Origin: Desulfobacteraceae bacterium
GTDB taxonomy: Bacteria > Desulfobacterota > Desulfobacteria > Desulfobacterales > Desulfobacteraceae
NCBI GenBank assembly: GCA_024225635.1
Contig: JAAEMK010000088.1
Coordinates: 1 to 50,748 of the forward strand
Direction: 5' to 3'
DNA: 50,748 bases
This document shows positions 26,599-34,237 of the stretch, piece by piece. The notes under the pieces were generated by a model. That model was not told the DNA's origin and ran no database searches. It saw only the letters and a program-made list of their open reading frames with translations. The stretch's first letter is position 1, and each line of letters opens with the position of its first letter. Both the position numbers and the translations under genes were made by a program.

Positions 26599-27933
26599 AT
26601 GCGATATCTTCCCCACACCCCGGAAGAGATCGCAGGGATGCTCAAGGTCACCGGCCACGCCTCCCTGGACGATCTCTTCAACAGTATTCCCGATGCCTGC
26701 CGCCTGAAAGGGGACCTGGATCTCCCGGAAGCCCTCACCGAGTGGGAACTGGACGACCACATGGCAGGGCTTGCTTCCAACATGGCCGCCGATAAGGTGT
26801 TCATGGGCGCTGGCAGTTACCGCCACCACATCCCGTCGGCACTTAACTACTTGGTGTCCCGATCCGAGTTCGCCACGGCCTACACCCCCTACCAGCCCGA
26901 GATCTCCCAGGGCACCCTCCAGGGGATCTACGAGTTCCAGACCATGATCACCGAGATCCTGGGCATGGACGTTGCCACCGCTTCCCACTACGATTGCGGA
27001 ACCGCCCTTGCCGAGGCCATGCTCATCGCTCTCAAGAAGAAAAAGAAAACCAACAAGGTCGCGGTTTCCGCCCTGGTGCATCCCCACCACCGGCAGATCA
27101 TCAACACCTACTTTGGGCCATCAGGGTATGAGCTGGTCGAGATCCCCCACACCCCGGACGGCACCACCGACCTTTCCGCCCTGGACAGCATGGACGATAT
27201 CGCAGCCGTGGCGGTCCAGAGCCCCAACTTCTTCGGAGCCATCGAGGACCTGGCAAAGGTCAGGGCCGCAGCCGATGCCAAGAAAGCCCTCATGGTGGTC
27301 TCTTTCACCGAAGCCCTTTCCTACGGCCTCCTCAAGAGCCCCGGCTCCTTTGGGGCCAACCTGGTCTGCGGCGAGGGCCAGAGCTTCGGCATTCCCCCGT
27401 CATTCGGCGGCCCCGGCCTCGGCATTCTCACGGGCACCAAAAAGCTCATGCGGGACCTGCCCGGACGACTGGTGGGCAAGGCCAAGGATGCGGACGGCAA
27501 CGACGGGTTCGTGCTCACCCTGTCCACACGGGAGCAGCACATCCGCCGGGAGAAGGCAAGCTCCAACATCTGCTCCAACAACGGGCTCAACGCCCTGACC
27601 GCAGCCATGTATCTCGCCTTTGCGGGCAAGAAAGGCCTCCATGAACTCGCCGTCCTCAACCACGACAAGGCAGCTTTCCTCAAACAGGCCCTGGAAGGCG
27701 CGGGCTTTACCGCTCCCTTCGAGGCTCCGTTTTTCAACGAATTCGTTCTCAAGGCCCCGGATAGGCTAAAATTCCAGGCCCGGCGAAAGCAGCTTGAAAC
27801 CGACAAGGGCATCCTTGCCGGACTGCCCCTGGAGTGTTACTACCCCGACTTAAAGGATCATTACCTGTTCTGCGCCACGGAAGTCATTTCCCGGCAGGAT
27901 ATTGAAAATCTGGCAAAGGAGGTGCGCCCATGA
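26599..27933 (+). CDS. gcvPA: Glycine dehydrogenase (decarboxylating) subunit 1, copy 2
   Basis: This 444-residue split P-protein alpha subunit has the same length as copy 1, with intact AGSYRHHIPSALNYLVSRSE, TPYQPEISQGTLQGIYEFQ and SFGGPGLGILT motifs. It starts two bases after the gcvH stop and overlaps gcvPB by four bases, as in copy 1. One change worth noting is FQARRKQLE where copy 1 has FQALRKQLE; it is outside known motifs. Confidence 0.96.
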   Translation: MRYLPHTPEEIAGMLKVTGHASLDDLFNSIPDACRLKGDLDLPEALTEWELDDHMAGLASNMAADKVFMGAGSYRHHIPSALNYLVSRSEFATAYTPYQPEISQGTLQGIYEFQTMITEILGMDVATASHYDCGTALAEAMLIALKKKKKTNKVAVSALVHPHHRQIINTYFGPSGYELVEIPHTPDGTTDLSALDSMDDIAAVAVQSPNFFGAIEDLAKVRAAADAKKALMVVSFTEALSYGLLKSPGSFGANLVCGEGQSFGIPPSFGGPGLGILTGTKKLMRDLPGRLVGKAKDADGNDGFVLTLSTREQHIRREKASSNICSNNGLNALTAAMYLAFAGKKGLHELAVLNHDKAAFLKQALEGAGFTAPFEAPFFNEFVLKAPDRLKFQARRKQLETDKGILAGLPLECYYPDLKDHYLFCATEVISRQDIENLAKEVRP

Positions 27934-29387
27934 CAACCCCAACCGCAACCACCGGCCTCATCTTTAACGAGCCCCTGTTATGGGAGAAGAGCCGACCCGG
28001 ACGATGCGGGCTTTCCATCCCCAAATCGGACGTGCCCTCATCCCCCCTGGATTCTTCCCTTACCACCGGCGGACCGGATCTGCCCCAGCTGAGCGAGGTG
28101 GACGTAACCCGGCATTTCACCCGGCTCTCCCAGTGGAACTTCGGGGTGGACTCGGGCATGTACCCCTTGGGCTCCTGCACCATGAAGTACAACCCCAAGA
28201 CCAACGAGGTCCAGGCAGCAAGGCCCGGTCTTGCAAACGCCCACCCCATGGCCGGGGAGCAGGTCTCCCAGGGAGCCATGGAGCTGATGTATAACCTGGA
28301 GCAGGAGCTTGCCGAGATCACCGGCATGGACGCCGTCACCCTCCAGCCAGCCGCAGGGGCCCATGGCGAACTCACCGGCATGCTGGTGATCCACGCCTAT
28401 CACGCCAAACAAGGCAAACAACGCTCCAAGATCATCATCCCGGACACGGCCCACGGCACCAACCCGGCCAGCGCAACCCTGTGCGGGTACAAATCCATCA
28501 ACATCAAATCCGGGGAGAACGGCATCCTCACCCCCGAAGCCATAGCCGAGGTCATGGACGAGGACACCGCAGGTATCATGATCACCAACCCCAACACCCT
28601 GGGCCTGTTTGAGGAGAACATCCAGGAAATAGCCGACATCGTCCATGCCAAAGGCGGCCTTGTCTACGGTGACGGCGCTAACATGAACGCCATCATGGGC
28701 ATTGTCCAGCCCGGCAAAATCGGCATTGACGTGATTCACCTCAACCTCCACAAGACCTTTTCCACCCCCCACGGCGGCGGCGGTCCCGGCTCCGGCCCCA
28801 TCGGAGTCGTCAAGAAACTTGCCCCCTTTCTCCCGTCCCCCAGGATCAAAAAAACAGGCAAGGGCTACTCCTGGCAATTCGACTGCCCGGACACCATCGG
28901 CAGGATGCTCACCTTCCACGGCCATTTCGGTGTCCTGGTCAGGGCCTATGCCTACATCCGCACCATGGGCGGGAACGGTCTAAAAACCGTCAGCCAACTG
29001 GCCGTGCTCAACGCCAACTACATCAAGGCAAAGCTGAAAGACACCCTGGCCCTTGCCTATGACCGCCCGTGCATGCACGAGTGCGTGTTCTCGGACAAGA
29101 ACCAGCAGCCCCACCATGTCACCACCCTGGACATGGCCAAACGGCTCATGGATTACGGATTCCATCCCCCGACTGTCTATTTCCCCCTGGTGGTCCACGG
29201 GGCCATCATGATCGAGCCCACGGAAACCGAGTCCAGGGAAACCATTGACGAGTTCATCCAGGCCTTTAAAGCCATTGCCAAGGAGGCCGAGGAGACCCCG
29301 GAACTTCTCCAGTCCGCCCCCAGCCGGCCCAAGCTCAAACGGCTGGATGAGGTCACTGCGGCCAGGAAACCGTGTCTCTGTGGCTAA
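27930..29387 (+). CDS. gcvPB: Glycine dehydrogenase (decarboxylating) subunit 2, copy 2
   Basis: This 485-residue PLP subunit keeps its lysine site HLNLHKTFSTPHGGGGPGSG, PLGSCTMKYNPKTNE and LQPAAGAHGELTGM. Differences from copy 1 concentrate in the stretch 890-1050 bases into the gene (for example VRAYAYIRTMGGNGLKTVS against VKTYSYIRSMGGKGLKAAS). The gene is complete and ends in the same KPCLCG. Immediately after it begins the lipB remnant, so this is the last working gene of unit 2. Confidence 0.96.
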   Translation: MTTPTATTGLIFNEPLLWEKSRPGRCGLSIPKSDVPSSPLDSSLTTGGPDLPQLSEVDVTRHFTRLSQWNFGVDSGMYPLGSCTMKYNPKTNEVQAARPGLANAHPMAGEQVSQGAMELMYNLEQELAEITGMDAVTLQPAAGAHGELTGMLVIHAYHAKQGKQRSKIIIPDTAHGTNPASATLCGYKSINIKSGENGILTPEAIAEVMDEDTAGIMITNPNTLGLFEENIQEIADIVHAKGGLVYGDGANMNAIMGIVQPGKIGIDVIHLNLHKTFSTPHGGGGPGSGPIGVVKKLAPFLPSPRIKKTGKGYSWQFDCPDTIGRMLTFHGHFGVLVRAYAYIRTMGGNGLKTVSQLAVLNANYIKAKLKDTLALAYDRPCMHECVFSDKNQQPHHVTTLDMAKRLMDYGFHPPTVYFPLVVHGAIMIEPTETESRETIDEFIQAFKAIAKEAEETPELLQSAPSRPKLKRLDEVTAARKPCLCG

Positions 29388-29388
29388 C

Positions 29389-29490
29389 ATGCCACAAGAT
29401 AAACGGCCAACACACCTGGGGCTAATCAACTATCAAGAGCCCCACGCCTTCCAATAACAGATCTCCCTCGCCAAACAGAGGGAGATCTAT
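29389..29490 (+). pseudogene. lipB: lipB remnant (first third of a codon-35 fragment), broken
   Basis: From ATG 29389 the reading (MPQDKRPTHLGLINYQEPHA) follows the start of copy 1 lipB (LGLIEYQEAY). A TAA replaces a CGG codon after FQ, and one base is missing in the run that reads AAAACAGAG in copy 1. Homology stops near 29490, about 35 codons in. The gene cannot make LipB. Confidence 0.88.
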
Positions 29491-29575
29491 ATCCAAATGC
29501 ACCAGAAACTGCCGCTTCTGTAACGTCACCTTAGATCCCCCAGACTCCCTCGGTCCAAACAAGTCCCTCTGCTCG
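29491..29575 (+). pseudogene. lipA: lipA internal fragment fused to the lipB remnant
   Basis: Bases 29491-29570 align without gaps to 19141-19220 of copy 1 lipA, with 63 of 80 identical by my count. In the lipA frame the fragment reads CTRNCRFCNVT, so the radical-SAM cysteine motif survives by chance of position. The junction implies loss of about 785 bases, from codon 35 or so of lipB to about codon 58 of lipA. There is no start or rest of the gene. Confidence 0.85.
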
Positions 29576-29786
29576 GCCGTGGATTGGGTGATTATTCTCT
29601 CTCTTGGAGTCGTAAGTCGTTTGATTTGATATGCTTTTTGGTGTGTTTGCAGTATTCGTGTGTCTTCTTCTCTTGGATCGTTGTTGAATGTCATTCATTG
29701 AATTGAAATCATTGCTTGCAAATCAGATTTTACTTTGATATTTCAAAAAAGTAATTTATTTGTGGGATTGGGCAGAAAGGAAATAG

Positions 29787-30989
29787 TTGAGGTGTGTTTT
29801 TTTTAGGGAAAGGCTTTCCAGAGTTTCAAGCATGATAAGCCGGAAACTTTACAATATTAATATTGTAAGGCTCCCGTTAGGGTATGATATTACAAAAACG
29901 ATAATGAGATATATGTCAACTTGTTACTTAATTAAAGGATTCGTAGAACCGCATATCTTTTGTTACTCTCAAAAGGAGCTAATGATACTTCATGAGATTG
30001 GCTTTTTCTCTGTTGAAGAAGGAGAGAGATTATGTGGTGTGCTTTTTCTGCGTTACTCGTTTGAACAGGGAGTAAGTTGTTATATTGTTGCCATTGATGT
30101 CGGGACAAAAGAGTTCCGGGGATATTTACGTGATCATATTAACGAATATTATAAAAACGACATTATCGATTCCTTTGGGTGTTTTCACCTTTCCCAAGAT
30201 TATGGCATACCGTGTCTATTGATTGCGTGTCCTTTTTTTATATTTTATTTCCAAAAAATGATAACTAAAGTGATAGAGGATATCTATTATGGAGTTGTAT
30301 TCGCAATAGCTAATAGCGTGGCTGAAAAAAAAGAAAAAACATGTATTACGGAAACATGGAACGACGAGAAACTTGTAAAGCCGGGGGAGAACACTACTTC
30401 AAATGATAATAATTCTTGCGTAGGTTCACATCTCGATTTTAATGGAAAAATGAAACTTTTTACATGTGACTCTGGAATTTTAGTGTTAGGGCTATATGCT
30501 GATTTTCTGGAAATCCAGGGTGTAGCTGTACAATGGGTCTTATTTGTACAACAATCTTCGCATTACATTTGCAAAAGGGGTCTCGGGTTATTTATCCTTA
30601 GTAGGTTAGTTGGATATAGTACGCTACAAGAGACGGTCCCACAGTCCTCCGTTTTTATATCTGCTGTAAAGAAAGGGAACTCTGAAGATTCAAATACACG
30701 CGTTGTTAAGGCTTTTAGCAGAAGGGGTAATACTGTAGAGACTACACAGGAATCTATCCAAAAATACTGTATCCCAAGGATGTTATCTAAAAAATGCCTC
30801 CATTATCGTGATCAAACTGTCCCTATAACTAAGGAACGATCTCACGTAATTTTGCCTGATCAAATAGCTTTTATCCTACCTTCAGGGCAACAGGAGAATA
30901 ATGAATTTTCAGAAGTTTATGAAATACGCTTTTCTTGGTTTGAATGTCTACGTAGAAAAGCTATAGGGGGTATACTCAAAGGTTCTTAA
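29787..30989 (+). CDS. Hypothetical protein, 400 residues, unrecognised
   Basis: I do not recognise this protein. The frame stays open for 400 codons in AT-rich DNA, where stops should be frequent, so it is probably coding. A TTG start at 29787 has AAAGGA at good spacing; ATG 29832 (MISRKLYNINIV) is an alternative without a good site. The N-terminal part is rich in aromatic residues and cysteines, with one hydrophobic stretch near residue 145 (IPCLLIACPFFIFYF) that could be a membrane or buried segment. The C-terminal third is polar and basic. It stands apart from the U32 cluster by a 400-base gap, so it may be unrelated to it. It could also be a decayed gene. Confidence 0.5.
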   Translation: MRCVFFRERLSRVSSMISRKLYNINIVRLPLGYDITKTIMRYMSTCYLIKGFVEPHIFCYSQKELMILHEIGFFSVEEGERLCGVLFLRYSFEQGVSCYIVAIDVGTKEFRGYLRDHINEYYKNDIIDSFGCFHLSQDYGIPCLLIACPFFIFYFQKMITKVIEDIYYGVVFAIANSVAEKKEKTCITETWNDEKLVKPGENTTSNDNNSCVGSHLDFNGKMKLFTCDSGILVLGLYADFLEIQGVAVQWVLFVQQSSHYICKRGLGLFILSRLVGYSTLQETVPQSSVFISAVKKGNSEDSNTRVVKAFSRRGNTVETTQESIQKYCIPRMLSKKCLHYRDQTVPITKERSHVILPDQIAFILPSGQQENNEFSEVYEIRFSWFECLRRKAIGGILKGS

Positions 30990-31387
30990 CGAGAATATAA
31001 AATATTATATATGTGTGTGTGCTTTTGTATCCTTGGTAAGGGATTTGTTGGAAAAAGCAGATATATATGGGCTGTGATTGTTAGAATTACAGGATGTATA
31101 ACTTTTCTAACCTATTACCCCGAATGTCTTTCTGGTGGCTTTCTGCTGTTGACAGCCTTAATTTAAAAGGGGGTAGGCCAATTACTATTGCAAACTATTA
31201 GGCGTTCCCCGTAATAATTGGTTTACATGGACTCTGTTCCCAAATTATGCTCAATTAATTTGCTGTAAACATGGGAGGATGTGAATAGAGCGAAAAGAAT
31301 GAATTTATAGAAGTACTTTGTGTTGTTTTAAGAAAATAATAAGTGAGAACTTTCGTATGAATGCAAGGCGTGAGGAATATATTGATC
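30990..31387. other. Intergenic region upstream of the U32 cluster
   Basis: This 398-base gap holds no convincing ORF. It contains the inverted repeat CCAATTA...TAATTGG and the nested hairpin at 31221-31270 listed separately. The promoter of the island operon presumably lies here. Confidence 0.5.
31221..31270 (+). promoter_or_regulatory. Nested inverted repeat before the U32 operon
   Basis: Outer arms GTTTACA (31221-31227) and TGTAAAC (31264-31270) enclose inner arms CAAATTA (31241-31247) and TAATTTG (31256-31262). On the right the two stems are separated by only one base. It could be an operator or a folded leader of the operon that starts 118 bases downstream. Confidence 0.45.
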
Positions 31388-32359
31388 ATGAATAAAATAT
31401 TAATAGGCCCGGCGGGTGATTATGAGATAGGTGAAAGTGTTTTAAAAAATGGGGCAGATGAATTGTTTTTGGGCTTAAATAATTGGTCATTACGATCACC
31501 ATGCTTTGAAATGTCATATAAAAAAATAGCCGATCTTCATAGGTATGCTATAGAAAATAATAAAAAAATTCGTGTTTGTCTTAATACCTATCCTTGGGAA
31601 CACGATATACAATCGTTTGATTATGAAATTGAACGATTGGTGGCATTAGGTGTTCGTTCGTTTGTGCTCTCAGATATTGCTAATATTTCTTGTCTGCATT
31701 CACGCTATCCTGATATTGATATTCAAGCCTCTGTTGCTTGTGATATCAGAAATATCGATGACGTAAAGGTTCTTGAAGAAGCTGGAGCATCATCCGTTAC
31801 CCTTTCCTCAACAACCACAGATTTTATTAAGTTGATAAAAGCGTCTACTGATGTTGATGTCGTTATTTTTGCCCATGGTTATATAAATTACACATACCGT
31901 GCTCGTTGCTATATGTCTAGTTATGTAAGACATTCATATATTGTAGGCTCTACAAACAGGGATGGGGCTTCTGGAAGTTTTAATAGAGAAGGGCATTGCA
32001 ATAGAGCATGCAAATGTAATTGGACTCTTCATTCCAACCAAGTTAGCCTTGGTAATGTAACAATGAACAGTTACCCTTATTCGGCAGTTGCTCAACTTGG
32101 TGACTTGTTAAGGGCTGGTGCTGATGCATTAAAAATTCAAGGAAGAGAAAATACTTATAATCTGGTTGTAGACGCGATTGTTTTTTATCGCCAAGTCCTT
32201 GATCAATTCATGAAAGATCCTGTTAATTATAATATTTCACCTGATTTGATTGAACGGTCTCAAGTTATAGATCGTAAGAGGCAACAAGAGATGCGCAGCA
32301 GGTCTGGAGTAATGATTAGAGAACTGCTTGGGATGGATCCATATGGCAATTTAGTTTAA
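31388..32359 (+). CDS. U32-family protein, UbiU/TrhP-like (first of three)
   Basis: The 323-residue protein matches U32 TIM-barrel proteins of the UbiU/TrhP type: ILIGPAGDYEIGESVLKNGA at the N-terminus, IRVCLNTYPW, DIQASVACD, RARCYMSSYV and LRAGADALKIQGRENTYN near the end. Cysteines C174, C204, C208 and C210 lie where family members bind a 4Fe-4S cluster; the C-x29-C-x3-C spacing is repeated (x28) in the third protein. UbiU with UbiV hydroxylates ubiquinone precursors without oxygen, using prephenate; TrhP modifies tRNA. The peptidase label of the family is historical. ATG 31388 begins the family's normal N-terminus, though its ribosome site is weak. The UbiV-like gene follows after 13 bases. 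Confidence 0.85.
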   Translation: MNKILIGPAGDYEIGESVLKNGADELFLGLNNWSLRSPCFEMSYKKIADLHRYAIENNKKIRVCLNTYPWEHDIQSFDYEIERLVALGVRSFVLSDIANISCLHSRYPDIDIQASVACDIRNIDDVKVLEEAGASSVTLSSTTTDFIKLIKASTDVDVVIFAHGYINYTYRARCYMSSYVRHSYIVGSTNRDGASGSFNREGHCNRACKCNWTLHSNQVSLGNVTMNSYPYSAVAQLGDLLRAGADALKIQGRENTYNLVVDAIVFYRQVLDQFMKDPVNYNISPDLIERSQVIDRKRQQEMRSRSGVMIRELLGMDPYGNLV

Positions 32360-32372
32360 AGGATATAAAAAA

Positions 32373-33305
32373 ATGAAAAATTCTTTTGGGCAAAATGTAA
32401 ATATAGCTGTCGAGATAGGAACAGCAGAACAGCTTAATCAAGTCGATGTTGCAATTTTTGACAGAATATATATCGGTAATCCATATTGTTTGGATTTTAA
32501 GGATAACCTGCTAACCAGCAAAGGGAAATTATCCGATGCAATCATAAAAATTAAAAATCTTGGAGTTCAACCAATAGTTTCATTAATTGCAATGCCTCGA
32601 AATAAACATCTTGGTCTTTTTGACAAAATCGTTGACATTAGTCTTGAAGCTGGAGTACAAGGATTTGAAGTGCATAGTGCTGGTGCTCTATATCGTTTGT
32701 CAAAAAATAAGAAATTGTCTGATTGTGAAATTGTTATTGGTGGATTTGCAAACGTATATACCAAAAGAACTGCGCAACTTTTTTCAAAACTATCAGCAAC
32801 GCTTATTATGCCAAATTATGAGCTCCCACTTGAAACGATCGATAGCATATCGTCTGAAATCGAGGCACCTTTTGAATTGCTTATCCACGGAAAAATTCCA
32901 TTGGGCCTTTCAGAGTCTTGTTTGTTACTTGAGAAATCAAAAGAATTAAATACGAGTTGTCCGGATTCTTGCACAGCAGGCTTCTGGCTTGATTTCAATC
33001 GGTGGAGCTTAAAAAATTTTGGAAAACTAACTTGTTCTGGAAAAGATCTTTGCTTATTGCCACAGCTAAAAAGTTTGATTGAAAAGGGGTATGCCGATTT
33101 TCGCATTTCAGGTTTAACTGAAACTGCAGAAACGATTAATAGGACTGGCTCAATATACCGTAATTATGTAAATAAATTGAGAAATGGCTCTGTTTCTGAG
33201 TTCGGTCAAGAACTGAATCAGTTAGAAGAAATATCAAAAAAGGGTTTTTGCAACGGTTATCTTTTTGGTAAGTCTGGTTGTGAATGGGTTGCATATGAAA
33301 ACTAA
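32373..33305 (+). CDS. U32-family protein with the UbiV cysteine set (second of three)
   Basis: The 310-residue protein resembles UbiV. Cysteines at 39, 183, 196 and 200 repeat the UbiV iron-sulfur ligand pattern (39, 180, 193, 197 in E. coli as I recall), including the x12 and x3 spacings. Flanking motifs also fit: RIYIGNPYC for the first ligand, LLIHGKIPLGLSESC for the second, and a late CNGYLFGKSGCEW like the CNGYW of UbiV. UbiV works as a heterodimer with UbiU, so a partner among the flanking U32 proteins is likely. AAAGGA precedes ATG 32373. Its end overlaps the third U32 gene by 11 bases. No ubiquinone genes are nearby, so the substrate is probably something else. Confidence 0.85.
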   Translation: MKNSFGQNVNIAVEIGTAEQLNQVDVAIFDRIYIGNPYCLDFKDNLLTSKGKLSDAIIKIKNLGVQPIVSLIAMPRNKHLGLFDKIVDISLEAGVQGFEVHSAGALYRLSKNKKLSDCEIVIGGFANVYTKRTAQLFSKLSATLIMPNYELPLETIDSISSEIEAPFELLIHGKIPLGLSESCLLLEKSKELNTSCPDSCTAGFWLDFNRWSLKNFGKLTCSGKDLCLLPQLKSLIEKGYADFRISGLTETAETINRTGSIYRNYVNKLRNGSVSEFGQELNQLEEISKKGFCNGYLFGKSGCEWVAYEN

Positions 33306-34233
33306 AAATAATGTATTATTAGGCCCCGCAGGTTCGGTTGAGATGGGTAAGGCTGTTCTCGACGCAGGAGCTGATGCAGTCTTCGCAGGACTTGCCGGTT
33401 TTAGTCGCCGTGGGTTTGAATATGAATTGTCAGTAACTGAAATCATTTCGTTAACAAAATATGCCCATAATATTAATAAATCAGTTAGAATAGCTATTAA
33501 CGCATATCCAGATAACCTTTTTACAAAAGATCTACTTAATGACATTGATTTATGCATCCAGGCAGGAGTTGCAAGTATAATTCTGAATGATCCTGGCTTG
33601 TGTGAATTTATTCGCAATCGGTATCCTTCGTTAGAAATATATGCCAGCGTTGGTGCCTCCATCTTATCAATTGATGATGCATTGTTCTGGAAGAGTATTG
33701 GTGCTACAGGAATAGTCCTTTTGTGCAACCTTAATGAGAACGATATCAAACTCTTCTCGCAAATTGAAGCTTTAGATTTGGAAACATTAGTTCATGCAAA
33801 TTATGATTTTACTTTTTTGGGTAAATGCTGGATCAGTAGCTATACATGCACAAAAACGATTAGTAATACGCAATATTCAAAAATAGAAGGTAGCCCAAAT
33901 CGAGGTGGGATTTGTTATCGAGTGTGTCGAAAACAATGGCGATGTAATAATGAAGAAAATATCAAAACTGATTTGCCTAATGAATGCCTCTTATTCGGGA
34001 AAGAGTTAAAAGGATATGCCGAAGCTGGTGTTACTTGTTTTAAAATTCAGGGTCGAGAATATTCCATCCCTTTGGTAATAAAAATGGTTAAGGTTTATCG
34101 AAAAATCATTGACAACCTTTACACCAAAATCAATTTTGAAATGGTTGAAGAATCTTTGAAAACTATAGAACTTGAAAGAGATAAAGAACGATGCCAGCGT
34201 ACTTCTCAATTGATCAATATCGCTACAAGGTGA
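33295..34233 (+). CDS. U32-family protein, UbiU/TrhP-like (third of three)
   Basis: The 312-residue protein shares the layout of the first U32 gene product: VLLGPAGSVEMGKAVLDAGA, AVFAGLAGFSRRGFEYE, VRIAINAYPDNLF, GKCWISSYTC and GVTCFKIQGREYSIP. Cysteines C178, C207, C211 and C217 match the first protein's cluster positions. The two are clearly different in sequence, so they are old paralogues, not a recent duplication. An 11-base overlap with the UbiV-like gene indicates coupled translation. ATG 33295 gives the family N-terminus. The next gene starts five bases after the stop. Confidence 0.85.
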   Translation: MKTKNNVLLGPAGSVEMGKAVLDAGADAVFAGLAGFSRRGFEYELSVTEIISLTKYAHNINKSVRIAINAYPDNLFTKDLLNDIDLCIQAGVASIILNDPGLCEFIRNRYPSLEIYASVGASILSIDDALFWKSIGATGIVLLCNLNENDIKLFSQIEALDLETLVHANYDFTFLGKCWISSYTCTKTISNTQYSKIEGSPNRGGICYRVCRKQWRCNNEENIKTDLPNECLLFGKELKGYAEAGVTCFKIQGREYSIPLVIKMVKVYRKIIDNLYTKINFEMVEESLKTIELERDKERCQRTSQLINIATR

Positions 34234-34237
34234 AGCT

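Larger units (their letters stand above)
21772..29575. repeat. Diverged duplication, unit 2 (glycine cleavage cluster)
   Basis: This block is collinear with 10100-19225 but shorter. It has lost the Lrp-type regulator cleanly, and lipB-lipA is reduced to a fused remnant. All catalytic genes remain intact, suggesting selection has kept them. Homology ends where the AT-rich island begins, about 29.58 kb. Confidence 0.9.

Noticed and set aside
29422-29694. Minus-strand 90-codon frame over the lipB-lipA remnant
   Set aside because: No ribosome site, and the same bases are explained by plus-strand pseudogene homology.
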